In this document: positions 34,239 through 42,148 of the stretch, one piece after another
How positions within the stretch are numbered: position 1 is the first letter of the stretch
How the letters are laid out: each line of letters opens with the position of its first letter
From: Nocardia flavorosea NBRC 108225
GTDB taxonomy: Bacteria; Actinomycetota; Actinomycetes; Mycobacteriales; Mycobacteriaceae
Reading direction: 5' to 3'
Length of the DNA stretch: 64,000 nucleotides
NCBI RefSeq assembly: GCF_001613385.1
Contig: NZ_BDCG01000017.1
Location: 62,001-126,000 of the forward strand
The notes under the pieces: model-generated
Told to the model about the DNA's origin: nothing
The model's input: the letters and a program-made list of their open reading frames with translations, nothing else
Database searches by the model: none
Translations under genes and position numbers: made by a program

Positions 34239-34589
34239 TCATCGCAGCAGGTTGTGATCGGCGGATACGAGTTCCGGTGTGGTCGGCCCGGCTGCGGGTC
34301 CGGTCGTAGTCGAATGTACTGTCGCCGCGGCCTCGACGGTGGTTTCGTCCCACCCACAAGGCAGCCCGCAGGTGCGGAACAGGGTCCGTTGCACATTTCC
34401 CTTCGAAAACCTCATCAACGTCTCCGATGCCTGGACGGAATAGCCACACTGCGGGCATGCGGCGAAATGTTCCACGATGTCGCGGGTACTGGTGGCCAAC
34501 AGATCACCGAGCGCCTGCCCGGAAGCACGGGGCAGTGGCGTTGCCGCGGCCTCGGAACCGACGGCCTCGCCGTGTTTGTACCTGTCCAT
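34239..34589 (-). CDS. Small putative zinc-binding protein upstream of the carboxyltransferase
   Basis: A 116-residue protein with two cysteine pairs, CPQCGYSV and FRTCGLPCGWDE, spaced about 30 residues apart, as in a structural zinc site; the tail is Thr/Ala/Pro-rich. It is not a biotin carrier (no MKM) and does not look like the known epsilon subunits. Directly upstream of the carboxyltransferase in the same operon, so an accessory role for that enzyme is possible but inferred. ATG 34589 is preferred over GTG 34601. Confidence 0.6.
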   Translation of the reverse strand: MDRYKHGEAVGSEAAATPLPRASGQALGDLLATSTRDIVEHFAACPQCGYSVQASETLMRFSKGNVQRTLFRTCGLPCGWDETTVEAAATVHSTTTGPAAGPTTPELVSADHNLLR

Positions 34590-34662
34590 CGAACCCACCA
34601 CCTATCGGTCGCGGTCGGCGGCCGGTGACGGTTCACCGCATACCGCGCCGCAGCTTCACACT

Positions 34663-34695
34663 GTACGGTAACTTATACCGTTGTATTTACAGTCT
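34663..34695. promoter_or_regulatory. Triple 12-bp-phased operator in divergent promoter
   Basis: TACGGTA (34664), TACCGTT (34676) and TACAGTC (34688) at exact 12-bp steps, within a local AT-rich island. It lies between the carboxyltransferase operon (minus) and the SDR at 34795 (plus), about 75-100 bp from both starts. Confidence 0.72.
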
Positions 34696-34794
34696 TCTTT
34701 CTGAGAAGGGCGCGGCCGGGCCGGGCCCGACTTCGCACGCTGGACCTGTACGCACAACAAGCGCGTACAGACAAACGAACGGGAGTGCACGACG

Positions 34795-35592
34795 ATGGAT
34801 CTGGGACTCGCCGACGCCACCGCGGTCGTGGTGGGCGGCAGCAGCGGAATGGGACTCGCCACCGCGCGCTGCCTCGCCGAGGAGGGCGCCCATGTAGCGG
34901 TGATCGGGCGATCGGCAACCGGCGTCGCGGACGCCGCCCGCCACCTCACCGAGCGCGGCAGCCCACAAGCGTTCGGCCTGACCGCGGACGTACGCGATTC
35001 TGCCGCGGTCACCGCACTCTTCGACGAATTGGGCGACCGCTGGGGCGGTCGGCTGAACGTGCTGGTCAATGCGGTCGGACCGAACGTCCAGGGCACGTTC
35101 GACACCCTCTCCCCGGACCAATGGCGCGAGGCGATCGACCACGGTGCGATGACAATGGTGCACTGCGCCCAGGCCGCGCTGCCACTGCTCCGCCGGGCCG
35201 ATTGGGCCCGCATCGTGCACTTCTCCGCGCATTCCACCCAGCGCCAGAGCACGGGCCTGGTGGCCTACACCGCCGCCAAGGCGATGGTCACCAGCATTTC
35301 CAAGAACCTGTCGCTGCTACTGGCACCGGAGGAGATCCTGGTCAACGTGGTCTCACCGGGTACCTTCGTGACACCGGCGTTACAGAACTGGGCCCACTCG
35401 ATCGGCGTGGACAGCGCCGACCCCTACCACCTCATGACGGCAATCGGCGAATATTTCGGGCATCCCGCCCAGATGCCGCGCGCCGGGCTTCCCGAGGAAA
35501 TCGGCCCGGTGGTCGCCTTTCTTGCTTCCCGGCGCAACTCGTACATGACCGGCGCCGACATCAACGTCGACGGCGGCTCGGATTTCACCTGA
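34795..35592 (+). CDS. SDR family oxidoreductase
   Basis: A 265-residue short-chain dehydrogenase. VVVGGSSGMGLATA is the cofactor loop (GGSSGMG replaces TGxxxGIG), LVNAVGPN replaces NNAG, Ser is in HFSAHST and the catalytic Tyr158-xxx-Lys162 in AYTAAKAM; TGADINVDGG closes the protein. CGGGAG lies about 10 bases upstream of ATG 34795. Its 3' end meets a truncated convergent SDR. A role in oxidising a hydroxyl of the pathway substrate is inferred from shared operator. Confidence 0.9.
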   Translation: MDLGLADATAVVVGGSSGMGLATARCLAEEGAHVAVIGRSATGVADAARHLTERGSPQAFGLTADVRDSAAVTALFDELGDRWGGRLNVLVNAVGPNVQGTFDTLSPDQWREAIDHGAMTMVHCAQAALPLLRRADWARIVHFSAHSTQRQSTGLVAYTAAKAMVTSISKNLSLLLAPEEILVNVVSPGTFVTPALQNWAHSIGVDSADPYHLMTAIGEYFGHPAQMPRAGLPEEIGPVVAFLASRRNSYMTGADINVDGGSDFT

Positions 35593-36057
35593 CGGAGGGA
35601 GTACGGCCACAGCGAACCGGGTCCGCCGGCCAGCGGATGCTCCCGGCGCCACGCTCGGTGGTGACAGCCGAGTCCGATATCCGGCAGATCCATGAGCTGC
35701 CGCAACACCGCCTTCCCCGGCAGCTCGGCGGTCGGTGCCGTATCGATCGCGGAGGCATTGTTGACCACCATGTCGATACCATCGAAGCGTTCGACGGTCC
35801 GCTCGACAGCCTGCGCGACCGTCGCGGATATCGCCCACAACCGGCAGGACCGCACCGCCCGCCGCCTCGATCTCGGCGGCGGCAGTGTGGATGGTGCCGG
35901 GCAGTTTCCGATGCGGTGCATCGGTTTTCGCGATCAGTGCGACATTCGCGCCCGCCGCCGCGGCGCGGACGGCGATGGCCGGCCCGATACCGCGGCTCCC
36001 GCCCGACATGAGCAGCGTGCGCCCGGCCAACGGCCGGGCGCTGTCACCGGAGCCCAT
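35593..36057 (-). pseudogene. Truncated, frameshifted SDR (HSDL2-like)
   Basis: From ATG 36057, overlapping the stop of the thiolase-like gene (TGATG), reads GRTLLMSGGSRGIGPAIAVR, NVALIAKTDAPHRKLPGTIH and AAGGAVLPVVGDIRD; after a shift near 35830 the next frame has ERTVERFDGIDMVVNNASAI. MSGGSRGIG with AKTDxPHxKLPGT is typical of the HSDL2-like SDR group, which is about 280 residues. The catalytic YxxxK part is absent; the sequence degenerates and meets the stop of the convergent SDR at 35592. Confidence 0.78.
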
Positions 36058-37205
36058 CAGGTCGTGACGATCGTGGCGCCGGCGGTACCGGGCGCACCGT
36101 AGAGCAGTGCCAGGCCCGCCTTGGGCTCGTTCGGCACCTGGCGCTCTCCCGCGGTGCCGCGCAGTTGTAACACCAGCTCGTGCAACTGCCGCAACCCCGA
36201 GGCACCGATCGGCTCGCCGTTGGCGATGAGTCCGCCGTCGGTGTTCACCGGTATCGAGCCGGAGATCTCGGTGGCGCCCTCGGCGATCAGCTTTTCCTGG
36301 TCACCGTGCGCGCACAGACCGGTTTCCGCCATATGGATCACTTCGGCACCGGCATCGGTGTCCTGTAACTGGGCGACGTCGATATCGGTCGGCGCGATAC
36401 CAGCGGACTCGAACGCGGCGTGGGCGGCGTAGACCGACGGCGCGACGTCCTCTTGCACCGGCGCATAGGTCGTATTCACCTCGTAGGCACCGTATTTGCG
36501 GGTGCGGATCTCGACCGCCCGGACGTACACCGGCTTGGCGGTGAACCGGTGTGCCAGGTCCGCCCGGCACATGATCACGGCGGCCGCGCCTTCATCCGGC
36601 GCACAGAACATGTAGTGCGTGAGCGGGTAGTTGAGCATCGGCGCCGCCAGGATATCGTCTTCGGCGATCGGCTTGCGCCGGAACGCGTTCGGGTTCAGCA
36701 CGCCGTTGCGGTAGTTCTTCGCTGCAACCTTGGCCAGGGTGCGCTGGGAAATTCCGTGATCGTGCAGGTACCGGTTGGCCTTCATACCGAAGAACTGGGT
36801 GGTCAGGTACTGGCCGTTCTCGCCGTACCATTTCGGCATCCCGACGAGGGTGGGATCGACGGTGAACGCACCGCGCGGATGCTTGTCCAGGCCGATCGCG
36901 ATGCCGAGATCGTATTTGCCGAGCCGGATCGCGTCGGCGCAGGCCTCGGTGGCGCCGGCGGCGGTCGCGCAGGCGTTGAACACGTTGGTGAACGGCACGC
37001 CGGTGAGCCCCATCAAACTCACGATGGCGTCGGGATTGGCGACTTCCCAGCTGCCACCCACCGCGAACTGGATATCCTTCCACTCCAGCCCGGCATCCCC
37101 CAATGCGGCCCGGATGGCATCCGCGCCCATCTGCATCGCAGTCTTACCTTCGAAGCGGCCGAACGGGTGCAGGCCGACACCGATGATCGCGACATCGTTG
37201 GTCAT
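36057..37205 (-). CDS. Ltp/SCP-x-type thiolase superfamily protein (lipid-transfer/aldolase group)
   Basis: A 382-residue thiolase-fold protein of the nonspecific lipid-transfer (Ltp) group. Cys79 is in FNACATAAGA, and GGLIANGEPIGASGLRQ stands where thiolases have GHPxGATG, so the acid/base His is replaced by Glu, as in the steroid retro-aldolase Ltp2. AIGLDKHPRGAF, YGAYEVNTTYAPVQ and AQLQDTDAGAEVIHM are further family blocks. Studied members cleave a side chain by retro-aldol reaction together with a DUF35 partner; the gene immediately upstream is such a partner (18 bases away). Reaction here is inferred. Confidence 0.88.
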   Translation of the reverse strand: MTNDVAIIGVGLHPFGRFEGKTAMQMGADAIRAALGDAGLEWKDIQFAVGGSWEVANPDAIVSLMGLTGVPFTNVFNACATAAGATEACADAIRLGKYDLGIAIGLDKHPRGAFTVDPTLVGMPKWYGENGQYLTTQFFGMKANRYLHDHGISQRTLAKVAAKNYRNGVLNPNAFRRKPIAEDDILAAPMLNYPLTHYMFCAPDEGAAAVIMCRADLAHRFTAKPVYVRAVEIRTRKYGAYEVNTTYAPVQEDVAPSVYAAHAAFESAGIAPTDIDVAQLQDTDAGAEVIHMAETGLCAHGDQEKLIAEGATEISGSIPVNTDGGLIANGEPIGASGLRQLHELVLQLRGTAGERQVPNEPKAGLALLYGAPGTAGATIVTT

Positions 37206-37223
37206 CTGAAAACTCCTGGTCGT

Positions 37224-37640
37224 CTACAGCGGCTGGAAGGCGAAGGTGAGGACCTCGTTGCCGTCGGCATCGGTGCCGAGCGGCACGGTGGTCAGACCGA
37301 CTCGCATACCGAATTCCAGTTTGTGCGGGTCGTTCTCGGTGAGCCTGCCCTCCACCCGGATGACATCGCCGAGTTGCACCAGCCCGACACCGAACGGAAC
37401 GAATGTCTTTGCCGTCTCGTCGCCGAGGTAGGGCGGCCCGGGCAGGAACCCCTGGGTTGTCCAGGCCACCAGGACGCCTTCGTTGGGCAGATCGATGGGC
37501 TCGACCGCCGGCCGGCTGCACCGCGGGCACAGCTGCTGTACCGGGAAGACCGTCGCCTCGCAGTCGCCGCAGGCCCCGCCTACGAGCCGGAAGTCACCAT
37601 CCGGCCACGTCGATATCTCCGGTGCGATCATTCGCTGCAT
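37224..37640 (-). CDS. DUF35 OB-fold protein with zinc ribbon (acyl-CoA-associated)
   Basis: A 138-residue protein. The N-terminal rubredoxin-like zinc ribbon has CGDCEATVFPVQQLCPRC, then a linker and an OB-fold ending LTTVPLGTDADGNEVLTFAF. DUF35 proteins bind acyl-CoA chains and form complexes with Ltp-type thiolases; here the thiolase follows at 18 bases, so a two-subunit enzyme is very likely. ATG 37640 has GAGGAC upstream. Divergent from the PPOX pseudogene with the operator 37727-37747 between. Confidence 0.88.
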   Translation of the reverse strand: MQRMIAPEISTWPDGDFRLVGGACGDCEATVFPVQQLCPRCSRPAVEPIDLPNEGVLVAWTTQGFLPGPPYLGDETAKTFVPFGVGLVQLGDVIRVEGRLTENDPHKLEFGMRVGLTTVPLGTDADGNEVLTFAFQPL

Positions 37641-37726
37641 CGTTGTCGTCCTCGCTTCTGCCGATAGCCTTACCGTTTAGCCGTCCGGGCAATGACCCGT
37701 ACCGCATCCGGCCATGCAATGGTAGC

Positions 37727-37747
37727 TTACGGTAATATCAACGGTAA
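37727..37747. promoter_or_regulatory. 21-bp operator (TTACGGTA-N5-AACGGTAA)
   Basis: Half-sites TACGGTA (37728) and AACGGTA (37740), 12 bp apart, between the DUF35/Ltp operon (minus) and the PPOX/amidohydrolase pseudogenes (plus). A third single half-site TACCGTT at 37671 is closer to the DUF35 start but off the 12-bp phase. Confidence 0.68.
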
Positions 37748-37779
37748 CCATTTCGACCCGCTAGTTGCGAGGTGGATTC

Positions 37780-38172
37780 ATGAGCTCGAAAATTCCCGGT
37801 GACCTCGAGGACCTGCTGCACCGGCCCCTCGTGGGCGTCGTCGCGACCGTGCCACCCGACGGGTCACCGGAGCAGGCACCGATGCGCTTCACCTGGGACG
37901 GCGCACATCTGCGTATGAGCCATACGATCCCGCGGCGGAAGTTCACCAGCCTGCAGGCCAATCCGAACTACTCGTTCCTGCTCACCGACCCGGATGCGCC
38001 GACGCGCTGCCTGGAGATTCGCGGCTGGCTGGTGACCGTGGAAGGCGACGAGGACGGAAAGTTCTAAGCCGAACTGGGCGAGCGCTACGGCAACACCGGC
38101 GGCGAGCCCCCGGCGGACGTGGAGGACCGGGTCGTCCTGATTCTCGACACCACCAGATTCGTCGCCAAATAG
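37780..38172 (+). pseudogene. PPOX-class (pyridoxamine 5'-phosphate oxidase-like) protein with in-frame TAA
   Basis: A flavin/F420-binding split-barrel protein: LVGVVATVPPDGSPEQAPMR, FTWDGAHLRMSHTIPRRKF, NPNYSFLLTDPDAPTRCLEI. After DGKF an in-frame TAA at 38065-38067 interrupts it; the same frame continues AELGERYGNTGGEPPADVED and RVVLILDTTRFVAK to a stop at 38172. The full frame would give about 130 residues, normal for the family, and the position is usually Tyr (TAC), so one base change explains it. GAGGTGG precedes ATG 37780. The truncated 95-residue product lacks the last helix and strand. Confidence 0.85.
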
Positions 38173-38191
38173 CCGTTCAGGAGACACCGAT

Positions 38192-39430
38192 ATGACTCGC
38201 ACCCCGGATATTCCGATCTTCGACGCCGACGCACATATGTACGAGACGGCCGATGCCCTGACCAGGTACCTGCCCGAGCGGTACCGGCAGGCGGTGCAGT
38301 ACGTCCGCATAGGGCGGCACACCCGGATCGCGATCAACGGCCGGATTACCGATTTCATCCCGAATCCGACCTTCGACCGGGTCGCCGCACCCGGCGCGCA
38401 CGAGAAGTTCTTCGCCGGCGAGAACACCGAGGGTCTGACTCTGCGCGAAATGCAGGGCAAGGCCATCGAGGCACCGGCCGCCACCCGCAACCCCGCGGAC
38501 CGGATCGCCGAACTCGATCGCCAGGGCGTCCGGGAGACGCTCAACTACCCCACCCTCGCCAGCCTGGTCGAGCATTCCGCGGCCGACGACCCCGAGCTGA
38601 CCATGGCGATCATCCACGCGCTGAACCGATGGATGCTGGAGCACTGGAGCTACGTCTACGAGGACCGGATATTCAGCACCCCGGTCATCAACTGCGCCGA
38701 GGTCGACGGCGCCCGGCGGGAGTTGCAGTACATCCTCGAAAACGGCGCGAAGGTCGCACTGATCAAACCGGCGCCGGTGAAAGGCGTGAACGGCTGACGT
38801 TCGCCCGCCCTGCCCGAATTCGATCCGTTCTGGCGCGACGTGGAGGACTCGGGCTTGCCGATCGTGCTGCACGCCAGCCAGCCGCCGCTGGACGAATACG
38901 TCAACAAATGGGAACCGCCCGCCACGAAGAACTTCATGGCCATGAGCTCGTTCCGCTGGCTGGCCCTCGGCCACCGGGAGATCTCGGACATGATCGGCAG
39001 CCTCATCTGCCACGGCACCCTCACCCGGTTCCCCCGGTTGCGCATCGCCAGCGTCGAGAACGGCAGCTCGTGGATCCATCCGCTGTTCCACGACCTGGCC
39101 GATCTGACCGAGAAGATGCCGCAGAACTTCCCGGAGGACCCGCTCGAGGTATTCCGCCGCAATATCTGGGTGAGCCCGTTCTGGGAGGGCTCGGTCGCCG
39201 ATGTGGTCGACACCGTCGGCTGGGACCGGGTGATGTTCGGCTCGGATTACCCGCATCCGGAGGGGTTGCCCGAGCCGAAGGCGTACTGGAAATACGCCGA
39301 GGGTATGGACAACCGGCGGACCTGGGATTTCCTGGGCGACAATGCCCGCCGGTTCCTGGGGCTGCCGATCGGGAATCCGGACCCCGCCGCCGCCGAACCA
39401 CCGGCAACAGCCGCACCGGCACCGTTATAG
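38192..39430 (+). pseudogene. Amidohydrolase-2 family protein with in-frame TGA
   Basis: From ATG 38192: IFDADAHMYETADALTRYLP carries the DxH metal motif. The frame runs to VALIKPAPVKGVNG and a TGA at 38795-38797, then continues in the same frame RSPALPEFDPFWRDVEDSG, IVLHASQPPLDEY, RIASVENGSSWI and VMFGSDYPHPEGLPEP to 39430. Without the stop it would be 412 residues, matching the neighbouring paralogue at 40820, so a single nonsense change is the likely cause. The family includes decarboxylases and hydrolases with a single metal. No selenocysteine element was looked for beyond the eye; the next codons show no special hairpin. Confidence 0.85.
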
Positions 39431-39445
39431 TTTTTCTTACAGTAA
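39425..39445. promoter_or_regulatory. Imperfect 21-bp operator before amidohydrolase gene
   Basis: Right half-site TACAGTA (39438) is perfect; the left one, TATAGTT (39426), is poor. Spacing is again 12 bp. It overlaps the stop of the preceding amidohydrolase and lies 23 bp before the next start. Confidence 0.45.
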
Positions 39446-39467
39446 ATGGCTCGAAGGGAGTACCTCC

Positions 39468-40769
39468 GTGGACAAGAACGATATGATCCTCGTCAGCGTC
39501 GACGACCACATCATCGAACCGCCCGATATGTTCGCCAACCACCTGCCCGCGAAGTACGCCGACGACGCGCCGCGCCTGGTCCGGATGGAGAACGGCGCCG
39601 ATATGTGGAAGTTCCGGGATCGGGTGATCCCGAACGTGGCGCTCAACGCCGTCGCCGGCCGCCCGAAGGAGGAGTACGGCCTCGAACCGGAGGGTCTCGA
39701 CGAAATCCGTCCCGGCTGTTACAACGTGGACGAACGGGTCAAGGATATGAACGCCGGCGGTGTGCTGGCGCAGATGAACTTCCCGTCCTTCCCCGGTTTC
39801 GCCGCCCGCCTTTTCGCCACCGAGGATTCGGACTTCTCGCTGGCACTGGTGCGGGCGTACAACGACTGGCATATCGACGAATGGTGCGGCGCCTACCCCG
39901 GCCGTTTCATCCCCATGGCGCTTCCGGTGATCTGGGACGCCGAGCTGTGCGCCGAGGAGGTGCGCCGGGTATCGAAGAAAGGGGTGCATGCGCTCACCTT
40001 CACCGAAAATCCGGCCGCGCTGGGCTATCCGAGTTTCCACGACGCGTACTGGAATCCGCTGTGGAAAGCCCTGGTGGACACCGACACCGTGCTCAACGTG
40101 CACATCGGCTCATCCGGCAAACTCTCCATCCCCGCCACGGACTCCCCGCCGGACGTGATGATCACACTGCAGCCGATGAACATCGTCTCCGCGGCAGCCG
40201 ATCTGCTCTGGTCACGCCCGGTCAAGGAGTACCCCGACCTCAAGATCGGACTTTCCGAGGGCGGTACCGGGTGGATCCCGTACTTCCTGGAGCGCATCGA
40301 CCGGACCTTCGATATGCACTCCACCTGGACGATGCAGGACTTCGGCGGCAAACTGCCCAGCGAGGTGTTCCGTGAGCACTTCCTGACCTGCTTCATCAGC
40401 GACCCGATCGGTGTCCGGCTGCGCCACGAGATCGGCATCGACAATATCGCCTGGGAAATGGACTACCCGCACAGCGATTCCATGTGGCCGGGCGCACCGG
40501 AAGAACTCAGCTCGGTGTTCGAGAGCGAGAACGTCACCGACGACGAGATCCACAAGATGACCCACCTCAATGCCATGAAGTGGTACTCGTTCGACCCCTT
40601 CACTCACGTGCCGAAGGAAAAGGCAACCGTCGGCGCCCTGCGCGCCGCCTCGGCCGACCACGACGTCAGTATCAAGGCACGTAGCCACCAGCAGACCACT
40701 GCCACAGAGAAACTGGCCGCCTACCGCTCACAGATCGACGCGGCGACCGCGCACACCGCCACCGAATAG
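39468..40769 (+). CDS. Amidohydrolase-2 family metal-dependent hydrolase/decarboxylase
   Basis: A 433-residue TIM-barrel protein. VDDHIIEPPDMF near the start provides the DxH metal ligands, DTVLNVHIGSSG a barrel histidine, and DNIAWEMDYPHSDSMWP the C-terminal Asp and His. The same fold is used by ACMSD-like decarboxylases and other C-C hydrolases in catabolic clusters. GTG 39468 has GAAGGGAG at good distance. Two paralogues flank it. Substrate not predictable; ring-opened acids or acyl-CoA are possible given the context. Confidence 0.88.
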   Translation: MDKNDMILVSVDDHIIEPPDMFANHLPAKYADDAPRLVRMENGADMWKFRDRVIPNVALNAVAGRPKEEYGLEPEGLDEIRPGCYNVDERVKDMNAGGVLAQMNFPSFPGFAARLFATEDSDFSLALVRAYNDWHIDEWCGAYPGRFIPMALPVIWDAELCAEEVRRVSKKGVHALTFTENPAALGYPSFHDAYWNPLWKALVDTDTVLNVHIGSSGKLSIPATDSPPDVMITLQPMNIVSAAADLLWSRPVKEYPDLKIGLSEGGTGWIPYFLERIDRTFDMHSTWTMQDFGGKLPSEVFREHFLTCFISDPIGVRLRHEIGIDNIAWEMDYPHSDSMWPGAPEELSSVFESENVTDDEIHKMTHLNAMKWYSFDPFTHVPKEKATVGALRAASADHDVSIKARSHQQTTATEKLAAYRSQIDAATAHTATE

Positions 40770-40819
40770 CGGCATCCGGCGATCGCGAGACCGACGGCCG
40801 GACCGAAAGGATACGAAAT

Positions 40820-42040
40820 ATGACGACGACGCTGGATTATCTCGCCGTAGACGTCGACAACCACTACTACGAACCGCTGGACGCCTTCACTCGCCATCTG
40901 CCCAAGGAGTTCAGAACTCGCGGCGTGCAGATGGTGACCAGCGGAAAACGCACGCTCGCGCTGATGGGCGAGAAGGTCAACCACTTCGTCCCCAACCCGA
41001 CATTCGACCCGATCGTCGAACCGGGCTGCCTCGATCTGCTGTTCCGCGGAGAGATTCCCGAGGGCGTCGATCCGGGTTCACTGATGAAACTGGACCGCCT
41101 ACCGGATCACCCGGAGTACCAGAACCGCGAGGCCAGGGTGAAGGTCCTGGACCGGCAGAAGCTGGAAACCGTGTTCATGCTGCCGACCTTCGCCTGCGGC
41201 GTGGAGGAGGCACTCAAACACGATATTCCCGCCACAATGGCCTCGTTGCACGCGTTCAACCTGTGGCTGGACGAGGACTGGGGCTTCGATCGTCCCGACG
41301 GCCGGTTCATCTCGGCGCCGATGATCTCCCTCGCCGACCCCGAAGCCGCCGTCGCCGAGGTCGACTTCGTACTGGAACGCGGGGCGAAACTGGTGCTTGT
41401 TCGTCCCGCGCCGGTCCCCGGTATGACCGGGCCCCGCTCCCTCGGCGATCCGCTGCACGACCCGGTGTGGGCGCGCTTGGCGGAAGCCGGCGTACCGGTG
41501 GGTTTCCATCTGTCCGACAGCGGCTACCTCGCCATCGCGGCACTGTGGGGCGGGAAGGCGACCTTCGAAGGGTTCGGCAAGAAGGATCCGCTGGATCAGC
41601 TCCTGCTCGACGACCGCGCGATCCACGACACGATGGCCTCGATAATCGTGCACCAGGTGTTCACCCGCCACCCGAAACTCAAAGTGGTCAGTATCGAGAA
41701 CGGCTCGTACTTCGTCTACCGGCTGATCAAACGATTGAAGAAGGCGGCGAATACCGCACCTTACCACTTCACCGAAGATCCGGTGGAGCAGCTGAAGAAC
41801 AATGTCTGGATCGCGCCCTATTACGAAGACGATGTCAAACTCCTCGCCGAGACCATCGGCGTCGACAAAGTGCTGTTCGGTTCCGACTGGCCACACGGCG
41901 AGGGACTCGCCGATCCCACCACATTCACGGCGGATATCCCGCAGTTCCCGGAATTCTCGTACGAGGACACCCGGAAGGTGATGCGCGACAACGCTCTCGA
42001 ACTGCTCGGAGCGAAGGTTCCCCTCGGCGGGTCCGACTGA
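40820..42040 (+). CDS. Amidohydrolase-2 family metal-dependent hydrolase/decarboxylase
   Basis: A 406-residue paralogue of the previous two. VDVDNHYYEPLDAFTRHLP replaces DxH by DNH at the first motif, LVRPAPVPGMTGPRSLGDP matches the region where the 38192 gene has its stop, GVPVGFHLSDSGY gives a barrel His, and VLFGSDWPHGEGLADP the Asp-x-x-His. AAAGGA precedes ATG 40820. It follows the preceding gene by 50 bases, so the two are one operon. Confidence 0.88.
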   Translation: MTTTLDYLAVDVDNHYYEPLDAFTRHLPKEFRTRGVQMVTSGKRTLALMGEKVNHFVPNPTFDPIVEPGCLDLLFRGEIPEGVDPGSLMKLDRLPDHPEYQNREARVKVLDRQKLETVFMLPTFACGVEEALKHDIPATMASLHAFNLWLDEDWGFDRPDGRFISAPMISLADPEAAVAEVDFVLERGAKLVLVRPAPVPGMTGPRSLGDPLHDPVWARLAEAGVPVGFHLSDSGYLAIAALWGGKATFEGFGKKDPLDQLLLDDRAIHDTMASIIVHQVFTRHPKLKVVSIENGSYFVYRLIKRLKKAANTAPYHFTEDPVEQLKNNVWIAPYYEDDVKLLAETIGVDKVLFGSDWPHGEGLADPTTFTADIPQFPEFSYEDTRKVMRDNALELLGAKVPLGGSD

Positions 42041-42148
42041 CCACCCACGCCGGCAGCGACCCGGGCCGCCGCCGGATTTTCGGCGACGTTCGCGCGGGAT
42101 GCCGCACGGTTGCCCGGGCATCTGGCCGCGAGGTGGTTCACTGGGCCC

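Noticed and set aside
38795..38797. Selenocysteine codon in the amidohydrolase
   Set aside because: The paralogue has no Cys at that place and no suitable hairpin was seen after the TGA; a nonsense mutation is simpler.
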